Positions 30,323-39,080 are shown, counted from the stretch's first letter. The stretch: 43,918 nucleotides of DNA from Candidatus Ancillula hodotermitis (GCA_031262545.1 JAISHP010000091.1:1-43918); one strand, 5' to 3'. Translations and numbers: made by a program. The notes: generated by a model from the letters alone, not told the origin.

Positions 30323-31165
30323 ATGATAAGCAAAAACGAAATAAAAAAATTCCGAGGATTATTGCAAAAAAAACAAAGGGAGCAAACTGGTTTATTATTA
30401 GTTGAGGGAGTTAATGCTGTTGAGCAATTAGTAAAAAATTCTGTTTTTGCTTTAGATTGTTTGATTGTGGATCAAAGATTGACAAGTCAGAGTAGAATTT
30501 TAGCAATTTTAGATTTGGCGGAACAAGCAGGAAAAAGAGTTGAAACTACCTTACGTTCAGAAGTTGATAAGATTAGTGAAGATGCAGCTGGAGTTTTGGC
30601 AGTTGCTAAATGTTTAGTTGAAGATTCTGTAGTCCGTGCCGGTGGAGAAAGAAAATGGTGGGAATCGGAAAAGGGTGAATTAAAAACCGTAGTAGTTTGC
30701 AAGCAAATTTCTGACCCTGGAAATGCAGGAACTATTATTCGAGCAAGTGTTGCTTTAGGCGTAGACCATATAATATTTACTGATAATTCTGTTGAACACT
30801 GGAATCCGAAAGTTGTTCGCTCAAGTGTTGGGGCAGTTTTCCAGACAACAGTTCAGTCTCTATCTGATTTACAAAAAGCAGTAGATTATTTACATGATTT
30901 GGGTTTTCAAATAATTAGTGCAGATGGGTATGGGACTTCTGAAAATCCTGCCTTAGAATTAGGTTCAGATAAAGTGAATAAAATATTGAGCGAAACGCCA
31001 AAGCTTGCTTGGGTTTTTGGGAATGAAGCACACGGATTAAGTGATGATGAGATTGACTTAACTGATTTTTGTACGAAAATTCCATTAAGCAAAAATTTTG
31101 AATCACTAAATTTAGCGGGAGCTGCAAATATTTGTCTTTGGGAACGTAAAAAGTTATCAAAATAA
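30323..31165 (+). CDS. TrmH/SpoU-family RNA methyltransferase
   Basis: SDPGNAGTIIRASVALGVDHIIF, FGNEAHGLSDDEI, IPLSKNFESLNLAGAANICLWE. Confidence 0.92.
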   Translation: MISKNEIKKFRGLLQKKQREQTGLLLVEGVNAVEQLVKNSVFALDCLIVDQRLTSQSRILAILDLAEQAGKRVETTLRSEVDKISEDAAGVLAVAKCLVEDSVVRAGGERKWWESEKGELKTVVVCKQISDPGNAGTIIRASVALGVDHIIFTDNSVEHWNPKVVRSSVGAVFQTTVQSLSDLQKAVDYLHDLGFQIISADGYGTSENPALELGSDKVNKILSETPKLAWVFGNEAHGLSDDEIDLTDFCTKIPLSKNFESLNLAGAANICLWERKKLSK

Positions 31166-31203
31166 AATTTTACAAAATATTTACTTATAAATTAACGTAA
31201 TAA

Positions 31204-31232
31204 TTGACATTAAATATTTAATTACCTATAAT
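31204..31232 (+). promoter_or_regulatory. Consensus sigma70-type promoter TTGACA-N17-TATAAT
   Basis: TTGACA 31204-31209, 17-nt spacer, TATAAT 31227-31232, upstream of the surface protein gene. Confidence 0.85.
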
Positions 31233-31277
31233 ATTGGTAGGTAAAAGTAAAGGTTAAGAAATAAAGGGTAGATAAAA

Positions 31278-34200
31278 ATGTATTTAAAGGATAAACTGAG
31301 TTCATCTCAAAAGATTGTTTTGTCTTTTTGCGGTTTATTCTTTTGCCTTGTTTTAGCTTTGCTAATTAAAATTAATGCCAATGCAGATGGAGATGTTGCT
31401 ATTGCTGATGCTAATCTTTATGACTGTATTTATGATGAGTATTCTACAATATCATCGGAGTGGAATCAGGCAAGTAAGTTAATTCCTGCTGATGATTTAG
31501 CTGAAATTAAAGATGTTACTTGTGATGCGACAAATATGGGAGCCAGGATTGATTCGGCTTCTGGTCTTGAAAAATTACCTGCTCTAAAAACATTGACATT
31601 AATACATGGGGATGCAAATGCGGGGTGGACTTTTCCAAACTTTCCAAATCTTGAGTCTTTAACTTTAAAAGATTTTATGTTGGAAGGTCAAGATGAATTT
31701 GTGACTAATTATACTCAAGTTGATATGATATTTAATGATCGTGATCATACATTTGCTTCATTAAAGACCTTCGATTTTTCCGATAATTCTATTACTCAAT
31801 TTGGTTACATTCCGTTAAATGTTACAAGTTTTACTTTGTTGAACCAAACCATAGATGAAGGTGATATAGCGACAAATAAATATTCAATTTCGGGTTATTT
31901 TCCAGGAATGTGTATGCATAAAACCTTAGAAATTAAATATGCGGGGATTGATTTTTCGGAATATGATGACGATGATGATACGGCAGTTGCAGTTCCTCAT
32001 CTTGTTCGGAGCGATTTACAAAACTTAACTGAATGTACTAAAGATGTAGACGGTCAAGTGACAAAAGATGAAAGTATTAGTGCAAAGACTGGACCTGGGA
32101 CACTTTCTTATAATTTCAGCTCAAATGGACCAATAACTACATCGTTTGATAGTCAATACGGGAATTTTGATGCTTTGACAATGAATATTTCAGGGTCCTA
32201 TTCTGCAAATGTTGTAAATCCAAATGTGCCAATAACTAGAGCACCAACTCTTGAGCCAATGAGTAACAGTGGATTATTCGAAACTCCTTTTACGATTGAT
32301 GGTGATGCAATAAATCTTCAGTCTATTGATGAGGGCGCTGAGGTTTATATTATGGATAGTGTTGATCCATCTACTGCCAATAAGCAAAATATAACAAGTA
32401 GTTGCACTCCTTGGGTAAGTAATTTTGGGCAGATTGATTCAGGTGGTGGAACGGGATCAATGGTTGATTTAAATTGTAAAATACCTAAGCTTTCAGATTT
32501 GGCAATTACTCCTCAAAATAATCAAGTTTGGGTTGATTTTTCAAATAATGTTGGGGGAGTTGAATATTTTGCAGTTGGAACTGGATGTCCAAGTCAATTT
32601 AATTTTACATATGTTCCAGATGACCTTCCTTATTTAGTTAGTCCTACAACTGATTTTATAAAATATTTGTCACTTGACGGATCTGCTCCTTTAGCCAATA
32701 CCGTTAATACTTGGGATGTGACAGGTGTGAATCTAGATAAAGTAGCCGAAATGGCAATAGGAACATACAGCCCTTCTGATGGTTATTTGAACTTAAATTG
32801 CTCGCAAACGGCATATGATTTAGAATCGGAGATAGAAACATATTCTTGCACATTTGATCCTGAAAAATTTGCTTCCATATTTAGTTCAAGTATTTTTAAT
32901 TCAACGAATCAGCAAAACAAGAATCTTTATTTCTATCTTTGTCAGAACTCTGATTGTTCTTCGTTGTACAAAACTGGTGCCGCGAGTGAATCGACAGGTT
33001 ATTGGTATGAGATAGAAAATGGGGTAGTTCCAAATTTAGATTCGGAAACGTTTTCAGATCAGGACCAGCAGATAAATTCGCAATTAACTTTTCTAGAATT
33101 AGATGGTGATTCCGAAAACGGCAATATTTCAGACTCTTATAATTCTTGGTTTCAAGCCGATACAAAATTTTATATGAAAACAAATAACGGCGATTGGGGA
33201 GAAATCTCAGGTTGTGATGGTGCAAATGCTTCTTATGGACGTGTCGATTGTGATGGAAATTATTTTGCGAATAATCAACCTGGTGATAAAGTTTATATAA
33301 AAGTTGTTAGTGATTTTGGGACTTATACTGGGACAGATGGTAATGGTGGATATTGGGAAATTTTAACACCTCCATTTATAGGATTAAAGCCAAATTCATC
33401 TTCGATTACTGATGGCGAAGGGGCTTCAGGAACTGTTGATGAGAATACAGGAGATTTGACTTTAAATTCTGGTTTTGCTTTTTATTTTTCTCAGTCTCAG
33501 CTTATTTCGGCAATAGAAGATTACAACTGGGATTCTGATGGAATGGGATTAAGTGTAAAATTTGGAGCAACAAGTGCAAAAATATTAGAAACAAATGGAG
33601 ATAAGGGTGCTTTAGAAGGTGGAGATTTTTCGTTTTCTGATGGTTGTGCAATGTGGGAAAGCGGGAATGGTTCTTTTGCTCTAGTTTGTGCTTTGCCTGG
33701 TGAAGCAGCAGCAATTGGAAGAACTCGTTCTGTTGGTGTTCAAACGTCATTAGATTTTGATAATTCAGGAACGGTTGTTTATTCAATTGATGGTGGGATT
33801 TTTACTTTTACAAAAGATTTACCAGATTCAGATCCTGAACTTTGCGATGGAACTTTAATTTATGGAATTGATGGGGTTGCTGAGTGTGATATTGAAATTA
33901 ATTACACAATTAATCAACAAATTACTTTGCAAGTTAACAAAGGCGTAACGACGATTACTCCTCCAGCTGATGGCGGTGCTGCTATTGATGATGGGGATCT
34001 TTGGGCAGAGGTAAAGACTAATGCTGATAAAGGATACTTGTTGTCAATTGAAGGGGAAAGAGATACTGGAGCTGGGTGTGCAACAGATAATTTACTTTGT
34101 ACAGGAACAGCAACAGGAGCTGAAACTATTTCAACTTTAGGAACAGCAGGAACACTTCAAGATAACACTTGGGGATATTCTGCTTTGAGAGCTGACTCTC

Positions 34201-34406
34201 AAACTAAACCAGATGCAGATTCAGCAACTTTCCAACCTATCCCAACGACTGAGACAACAATGGTGACTTCAAACAGTGTTGCTTTTTCAAATCAACCAAC
34301 TGCAGGAGAAAGAACATGGTTATTCTTTGGAGCCAAGGACAATGGAGCGACCCCTGCCGGTGACTACTCGGGGAAAGTACGAGTTATAGCAACTGCTCAA
34401 ATCTAA
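31278..34406 (+). CDS. Large secreted/surface protein with LRR-like N-terminal region
   Basis: Signal/TM segment, LRR-like segment (LPALKTLTLIHGDAN...NLESLTLKDF...SLKTFDFSDNSI), conserved-looking C-terminal domain (NTWGYSAL...PAGDYSGKVRVIATAQI). Confidence 0.7.
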   Translation: MYLKDKLSSSQKIVLSFCGLFFCLVLALLIKINANADGDVAIADANLYDCIYDEYSTISSEWNQASKLIPADDLAEIKDVTCDATNMGARIDSASGLEKLPALKTLTLIHGDANAGWTFPNFPNLESLTLKDFMLEGQDEFVTNYTQVDMIFNDRDHTFASLKTFDFSDNSITQFGYIPLNVTSFTLLNQTIDEGDIATNKYSISGYFPGMCMHKTLEIKYAGIDFSEYDDDDDTAVAVPHLVRSDLQNLTECTKDVDGQVTKDESISAKTGPGTLSYNFSSNGPITTSFDSQYGNFDALTMNISGSYSANVVNPNVPITRAPTLEPMSNSGLFETPFTIDGDAINLQSIDEGAEVYIMDSVDPSTANKQNITSSCTPWVSNFGQIDSGGGTGSMVDLNCKIPKLSDLAITPQNNQVWVDFSNNVGGVEYFAVGTGCPSQFNFTYVPDDLPYLVSPTTDFIKYLSLDGSAPLANTVNTWDVTGVNLDKVAEMAIGTYSPSDGYLNLNCSQTAYDLESEIETYSCTFDPEKFASIFSSSIFNSTNQQNKNLYFYLCQNSDCSSLYKTGAASESTGYWYEIENGVVPNLDSETFSDQDQQINSQLTFLELDGDSENGNISDSYNSWFQADTKFYMKTNNGDWGEISGCDGANASYGRVDCDGNYFANNQPGDKVYIKVVSDFGTYTGTDGNGGYWEILTPPFIGLKPNSSSITDGEGASGTVDENTGDLTLNSGFAFYFSQSQLISAIEDYNWDSDGMGLSVKFGATSAKILETNGDKGALEGGDFSFSDGCAMWESGNGSFALVCALPGEAAAIGRTRSVGVQTSLDFDNSGTVVYSIDGGIFTFTKDLPDSDPELCDGTLIYGIDGVAECDIEINYTINQQITLQVNKGVTTITPPADGGAAIDDGDLWAEVKTNADKGYLLSIEGERDTGAGCATDNLLCTGTATGAETISTLGTAGTLQDNTWGYSALRADSQTKPDADSATFQPIPTTETTMVTSNSVAFSNQPTAGERTWLFFGAKDNGATPAGDYSGKVRVIATAQI

Positions 34407-34413
34407 TTTGAGT

Positions 34414-34518
34414 TTTTGAGTTTCTACATCAATATTTTAGTGTTTTTGAAAAGTGCAGTGTCTAAGCACAGCCTTCTTTTCTTTAAACACTAAACTATTT
34501 GATGCATAATTCTCAAAA
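34414..34518 (+). repeat. Hairpin element copy 3 (~105 bp)
   Basis: TTTTGAG/CTCAAAA ends; arms 34427-34445/34485-34504 pair; GAAAAG/CTTTTC; apex GTGT-CTAA-GCAC; tip near-identical to copy 1. Confidence 0.75.
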
Positions 34519-34621
34519 CATTGTCTCTATATCTAATCAATATTTTACGAGCCTATATATAATGTATATGTAGGTTCGTTTAATTTAATGAGAAAAGTAT
34601 AGTTTAAGTAAAAGGAGAAAA

Positions 34622-35854
34622 ATGAGGATTGAAAAAAAGATTTCTATTGTATTAATAGTTTTTGCTTTAGTATTATCTCTTAGTTTTGCATTCCAATCAA
34701 TTGCTAAGGCTGATACTAAGACTGATTCTCAAGATAGTATTTCTGTGACAGTTTCTCCGGCTACAAATGAAATTAACTTAACTCCTGGGGTTGATTATAC
34801 TGCAAAATTAAAAGTTACAAATACTGGAGCAACCCCTTTTAAGATTTATGTTTCAGCAGCACCATACCGAATTTCTGATGAGGGGTATGATGTTGATTTT
34901 GAAACAAAGGATAAATTCTCTCAGATGGCTGATTGGTTCAGTTTCGAATATGATAAAGACAGAGTTTTAGCACCAAAAGAAGATATGGAAGTAACTTATA
35001 TTATTCATGTTCCAGAAAATGCGGAAGTTGGTGGTCAATATGCTGCAGTATTTGTTGATACTGAAGATACAGATTCAGCAAATGGAGATTCAGTTCAGGT
35101 TGCTAAGCGTGTTGGGTCATTAATTTTTGCCAATTTAGGAGGAGCAAAGAAATATGGTGGTGACGTGCGTCAAGATATTAAATGGTGGTATATGTATCCG
35201 TTTATAAATGACGATCAGGCTCGAGAACAAAATATTGATATTGATAAAGATGGAGCAAAAACTTTCGCTTATATTACTAATTCAGGTAATATACATAATT
35301 ATGCCACCTATCAGCTAAAAGTAAGTAGTCTTTGGAATGAATGGTTTGGGAATGGATATACATGGCAATCTGATCCTGTATCAAAACTAGTTTTACCAGG
35401 AACAACTCGTAAATTTGTTATTCCTTGGGAAAATGATAAATTTGGAATATATTTTTTCACCCAAACAGTGCAATTCGGAAATGGAAGTAACGGGATCCCT
35501 AGTCGCTTCCAAGATACGAGTTGGACTTTTGTCTGTCCTTTACTATGGGTAATTATAGCAATTGTAATAATTGTATTACTGATAATCTTACTTATTGTCC
35601 GTCACTATCAAAAGAAGAAAAAACAGCAAAAGAAACTAAAAGAGGCAGAAAAGCAACTTGCAGAAGAAGATGCTGAAGTGAAAGAATTTTTAGATTCTCA
35701 TAAAGAACAATTAAAGAAAGAACTTTTAGCAGAGCTAAAAGGTGAAGAAGGTAAAGATAATTTAGAAGACAAAACTGGAGATAAAGAAAAACTAGACTCT
35801 AAAAAAGAACAAAAAATAGTTGATAAAGATGATTTGATGTCAAAATATTTGTAG
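34622..35854 (+). CDS. DUF916/WxL-accessory-like single-pass membrane protein
   Basis: Signal peptide; VSPATNEINLTPGVDYTAKLKVTNTGATPF; Ig-like region; C-terminal TM and charged tail; SD AAAAGGAG. Confidence 0.65.
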   Translation: MRIEKKISIVLIVFALVLSLSFAFQSIAKADTKTDSQDSISVTVSPATNEINLTPGVDYTAKLKVTNTGATPFKIYVSAAPYRISDEGYDVDFETKDKFSQMADWFSFEYDKDRVLAPKEDMEVTYIIHVPENAEVGGQYAAVFVDTEDTDSANGDSVQVAKRVGSLIFANLGGAKKYGGDVRQDIKWWYMYPFINDDQAREQNIDIDKDGAKTFAYITNSGNIHNYATYQLKVSSLWNEWFGNGYTWQSDPVSKLVLPGTTRKFVIPWENDKFGIYFFTQTVQFGNGSNGIPSRFQDTSWTFVCPLLWVIIAIVIIVLLIILLIVRHYQKKKKQQKKLKEAEKQLAEEDAEVKEFLDSHKEQLKKELLAELKGEEGKDNLEDKTGDKEKLDSKKEQKIVDKDDLMSKYL

Positions 35855-35891
35855 TTAAAAGATTCTTTGAAAGAGGTGAGATAATATAGAC

Positions 35892-36545
35892 ATGAGTTAT
35901 AGCGATTTGGAATTCGGTGTTGAATCGGATTTTGTGACTGAAAAGTATGAAAAAGATTTATTGGCTGGAAGAGAGTTTATTCAGACTGTTCCTAGTGGTG
36001 TAACAATTTTTGGTTCAGCTCGGACTGTTGAAGGTAATTCTGATTATGAACAAGCTCGTGCTTTAGGATCTGCGCTTGCAAAAAATGGTGAAACTGTAAT
36101 TACAGGCGGTGGCGGCGGGATAATGGAGGCTGCTAATCGCGGTGCTTTGGAAGCAATTCAGGAGAGAATTACTAAATCAGAAGTAGAATCTGTGGGAATG
36201 AATATAGTTCTACCGAAAGAACAACACTTGAATGAGTTTACTACAAAATCACACACATTTCATTATTTTTTCTCTCGTAAAACTTGTATGCTTAATGCGG
36301 CTAAAGCATATGTTTATTTCCCAGGTGGTTTTGGGACTTTAGATGAATTAACAGAAGCCGCTGTGTTGGTTCAAACAAAGAAGATTCCTCCTTTGCCATT
36401 GATTTTGTTTGATACTCATTATTGGGGACCTTTGATAAGTTTGATAGATGAAACTTTACTGGTTAATCAAATGATTTCAGCAGGAGATCAAAATATATTT
36501 CAAAGAGCTGACACAATTGAAGAAGTGTTGAAATTGATAAAATAA
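35892..36545 (+). CDS. LOG-family protein (lysine decarboxylase-like PGGxGTxxE)
   Basis: GGGGGIMEAANRGA and FPGGFGTLDELTEA motifs. Confidence 0.9.
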   Translation: MSYSDLEFGVESDFVTEKYEKDLLAGREFIQTVPSGVTIFGSARTVEGNSDYEQARALGSALAKNGETVITGGGGGIMEAANRGALEAIQERITKSEVESVGMNIVLPKEQHLNEFTTKSHTFHYFFSRKTCMLNAAKAYVYFPGGFGTLDELTEAAVLVQTKKIPPLPLILFDTHYWGPLISLIDETLLVNQMISAGDQNIFQRADTIEEVLKLIK

Positions 36546-36572
36546 TCCATTTACAAATTGTAAGGAGCAAAA

Positions 36573-37403
36573 ATGCTAAAAACACAAAATGAGGAATTGA
36601 ATAAAATTCTTGAGAATTCAAAAAAGATAGTATTTTTTGGAGGTGCTGGGGTTTCAACAGAAAGCGGAATTCCTGATTTTCGCTCACAAGATGGGCTATA
36701 CAATCAAGAGTATGACTATCCTCCTGAAACAATTCTTTCTTGGACTTTTTTTCGTGATAACCCAAAAGAATTTTATAGATTCTATCGTGACAAAATGTTG
36801 GGCATGGACCACCCCGTCAGCTCCGCTGCCACCCCTCCAGAGGAGGGGAACTTTGGTTATCAGCCGAATAATGCTCATAAATGGTTGGCAGAAAATAAGA
36901 TTCCGGTTTTGACACAAAATATAGATGGACTTCATTCAATAGCTTTAGGAGTTGATCCAAGTGAGAATCAATTGAAATATGATATTTGTGAGTTGCACGG
37001 ATCAATTTGGCGTAATCATTGTTCTAAATGTGGGAAGTTTTACGGATTGGAAAAGATTGAAAAATCGGTAAACGAAAAAGATGGAATTCCGAGATGTACT
37101 AATACGGGAATGTCGGGTTTGGAATGTAAAGGAATAATTAAACCTGATGTGGTTCTTTACGAAGAGGGGTTACCAAGCGATGTTTGGAGCAGAGCAGAGC
37201 AGTTAATTGCTGAAGCTGATACCATGATTGTTGGTGGAACTTCGCTAATCGTCTATCCTGCTGCAGGTTTAGTTCGTCTTTTCGCTAGTAAAGAAATTGG
37301 AGGGAAATCCAGAAAATTAGTCGTGATCAATCGTGATCAATCACCGGCTGATTCTTGGGCAGATTTATCCATTCATGGGTCTATTGGGGAAGTTTTAAAT
37401 TAA
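36573..37403 (+). CDS. NAD-dependent protein deacylase (sirtuin, Sir2 family)
   Basis: FFGGAGVSTESGIPDFR, LTQNIDGLH, ELHGSIWRNHCSKC, C-x2-C zinc motif; contains an in-frame GC-rich insertion. Confidence 0.92.
   Translation: MLKTQNEELNKILENSKKIVFFGGAGVSTESGIPDFRSQDGLYNQEYDYPPETILSWTFFRDNPKEFYRFYRDKMLGMDHPVSSAATPPEEGNFGYQPNNAHKWLAENKIPVLTQNIDGLHSIALGVDPSENQLKYDICELHGSIWRNHCSKCGKFYGLEKIEKSVNEKDGIPRCTNTGMSGLECKGIIKPDVVLYEEGLPSDVWSRAEQLIAEADTMIVGGTSLIVYPAAGLVRLFASKEIGGKSRKLVVINRDQSPADSWADLSIHGSIGEVLN
36807..36854. repeat. GC-rich palindromic unit inserted in frame in the sirtuin gene
   Basis: CCACCCCGTCAGCTCCGCTGCCACCCCTCCAGAGGAGGGGAACTTT: hairpins CAGC-TCC-GCTG and CCCCTCC-AGA-GGAGGGG, much more GC-rich than its surroundings. 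Confidence 0.7.
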
Positions 37404-37428
37404 GAAACTAGATTAAAATTTCTCTAGA

Positions 37429-38304
37429 CTAGAATTCATGAAGTGTTGAAATTGATTTGACTAATTTGTCAACGACTTTGAAATTATTTCTAGTGCCAAT
37501 TTCAAATGCTTGACTATCAGATTTTGAAGAAACATAAGCACTAATTTCTTTAGTTGGAGAATCGTAGTTAGATATATCTCTAATGCAAAGAAGATGATTT
37601 AAAAGGTTAAAGCGATTCAAGACAGTTGCAATTGCATTATCTTCGCATTGAGTTGATTTGTAAAAACCTTGAACATTTTGTTTACGGTGAGAAAAAAGGT
37701 GCTTTGCTGTATTAACAACAACATCTGCGCGTTTAGACATGTGTTCTCCGTGCCAAAAATCATCGCCTGTTACGCTGATCCCAGTTTGTATTTTAGCTAT
37801 TTTTTCAGGAAGATCAATTGGATCTTCAAGTTCTAAGTCTTCAGTTGTATCTAGTGCCCAGTTGACAAGTTTTGGGTTAAGTTGCCAAATTGCAAAATCA
37901 TCAAAATCGGGGAAGCGTAAAAACACTTCTTCAGTTTCCAAATCTAAATTAATATCTTTTGGTGAAAAGTGGTGTCCAAGCTCAAAATCGACAACTGCAT
38001 TAGCTATAATTACATCTCCGAGGGAAACACGCCGAAAAGGCCCACCGGCACAACCTACTGAAAAAATTAGAGCTTTTTCAAAATCTAAATCAGGTTGGGA
38101 AAGAACAAGAGTCATTGACATGGCTGAATTAGCTTTACCCATATTACCGTAAGTTCCAATAATTCCATCTTCTCGGATATAAAGTGGATTTTCTAAACCT
38201 TTTATATCACGAACTTCGGTTGTATTTTCTGAGAAATAGACCTTTTTAAAGAGTTCGAATTCAGGTTCAAATTGTGCCATAATTAATATCTTTACATTCT
38301 TCAT
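37429..38304 (-). CDS. Purine nucleoside phosphorylase/permease-like protein (nucleosidase superfamily-like)
   Basis: IGTYGNMGKANSAMSMTLVL, IFSVGCAGGPFRRVSLGDVIIANAVVDFELG; ATG at 38304 has TATAAT (minus strand) 6 nt upstream, so preferred over 38361. Confidence 0.7.
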   Translation of the reverse strand: MKNVKILIMAQFEPEFELFKKVYFSENTTEVRDIKGLENPLYIREDGIIGTYGNMGKANSAMSMTLVLSQPDLDFEKALIFSVGCAGGPFRRVSLGDVIIANAVVDFELGHHFSPKDINLDLETEEVFLRFPDFDDFAIWQLNPKLVNWALDTTEDLELEDPIDLPEKIAKIQTGISVTGDDFWHGEHMSKRADVVVNTAKHLFSHRKQNVQGFYKSTQCEDNAIATVLNRFNLLNHLLCIRDISNYDSPTKEISAYVSSKSDSQAFEIGTRNNFKVVDKLVKSISTLHEF

Positions 38305-38350
38305 ACTATTATTATACAGGAAAAAATGGTAAAGTATATATAATATATAT

Positions 38351-38547
38351 ATGAGTAGCAACGAATCATTTACAATAAATCCTGATGAGAGTTCTAAAGA
38401 ATTCAGGAGTCATATTATGGATCGTGTTGCGATGGCGGGTGACCGTAATAATAGAATACCTGTCGATGTTTTTTAAAAGAAGAAACGAAAGAAGATTGGC
38501 AAGATTGTCGGGAATTGAAAGAATATAACAGAGGACAATTTCAGTGA
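38351..38547 (+). pseudogene. RelB-type antitoxin reading frame interrupted by a -1 frameshift at T6A4
   Basis: Frame 1 38351-38476 (MSSNESFTINPDESSKEFRSHIMDRVAMAGDRNNRIPVDVF*), continuing in -1 frame as LKEETKEDWQDCRELKEYNRGQFQ* to 38547, abutting the toxin start. Confidence 0.6.
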
Positions 38548-38548
38548 T

Positions 38549-38902
38549 GTGAACTATTCGGTTCAACTGCTTGATGAAGTAGATCGTGACATCGATGAGC
38601 TTTCCGACTTTTACCGCGATATGGTAGATGATGCATCTGCAGAGAGGTTTGAAGGCGCATTTGAAGAGATGATCAAATCGTTAGGTTACTGGTCTCGAAG
38701 CAATAAGATGTTTGAAAATGATGATCGAGTCCGAAGAAGAGATATGGCTAGCCACAAGGTGGCGGTAATATATGTTATAGATGATGAAGTGTGCGAAGTC
38801 ATTGCTGTAAAGGCTTTTCATTTTTTGTCAGATGACATAGCTTTAAGAAAAATGGTTGATGAAAGATTGGAACTTCTTCAAGAACGCAAAAAAACAACAT
38901 AA
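38549..38902 (+). CDS. RelE/ParE-superfamily toxin
   Basis: YSVQLLDEVDRDIDELSDFYRDM..., HKVAVIYVIDDEVCEVIAVKAFHF; GTG start directly after the antitoxin frame. Confidence 0.7.
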   Translation: MNYSVQLLDEVDRDIDELSDFYRDMVDDASAERFEGAFEEMIKSLGYWSRSNKMFENDDRVRRRDMASHKVAVIYVIDDEVCEVIAVKAFHFLSDDIALRKMVDERLELLQERKKTT

Positions 38903-38913
38903 GTAACCTGTGC

Positions 38914-38990
38914 TACAATTGATATGCTTAGCCGGAGATGAGGGCAGTGAGGATTCACGACAAGTCATTTTTTTCTGTGCTTGTTTTTTT
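38914..38990 (+). ncRNA. Candidate short transcript / leader with terminator-like end
   Basis: TACAAT at 38914-38919, ACAAG(38960-38964)/CTTGT(38980-38984) hairpin followed by T7; no long ORF. Confidence 0.3.
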
Positions 38991-39080
38991 ATTCTCCTTT
39001 TTTTAAAGGGAGTAGACACGAAGTTGTGAGGTTTTTTGACTTAGATGGAATAAATTTTCAAAATCTACGTTTTAGATATT

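Noticed and set aside
36463-36765. Minus-strand ORFs antisense to annotated genes (e.g. 36463-36765, 11374-11748, 11589-11972, 32896-33225, 33502-33786)
   Set aside because: They lie opposite well-supported coding genes, have low-complexity composition and no recognisable domains or starts.
38549-38902. Possible frameshift or decay in the RelE/ParE-type toxin itself
   Set aside because: The toxin frame is intact over 117 aa; only the antitoxin frame is interrupted.
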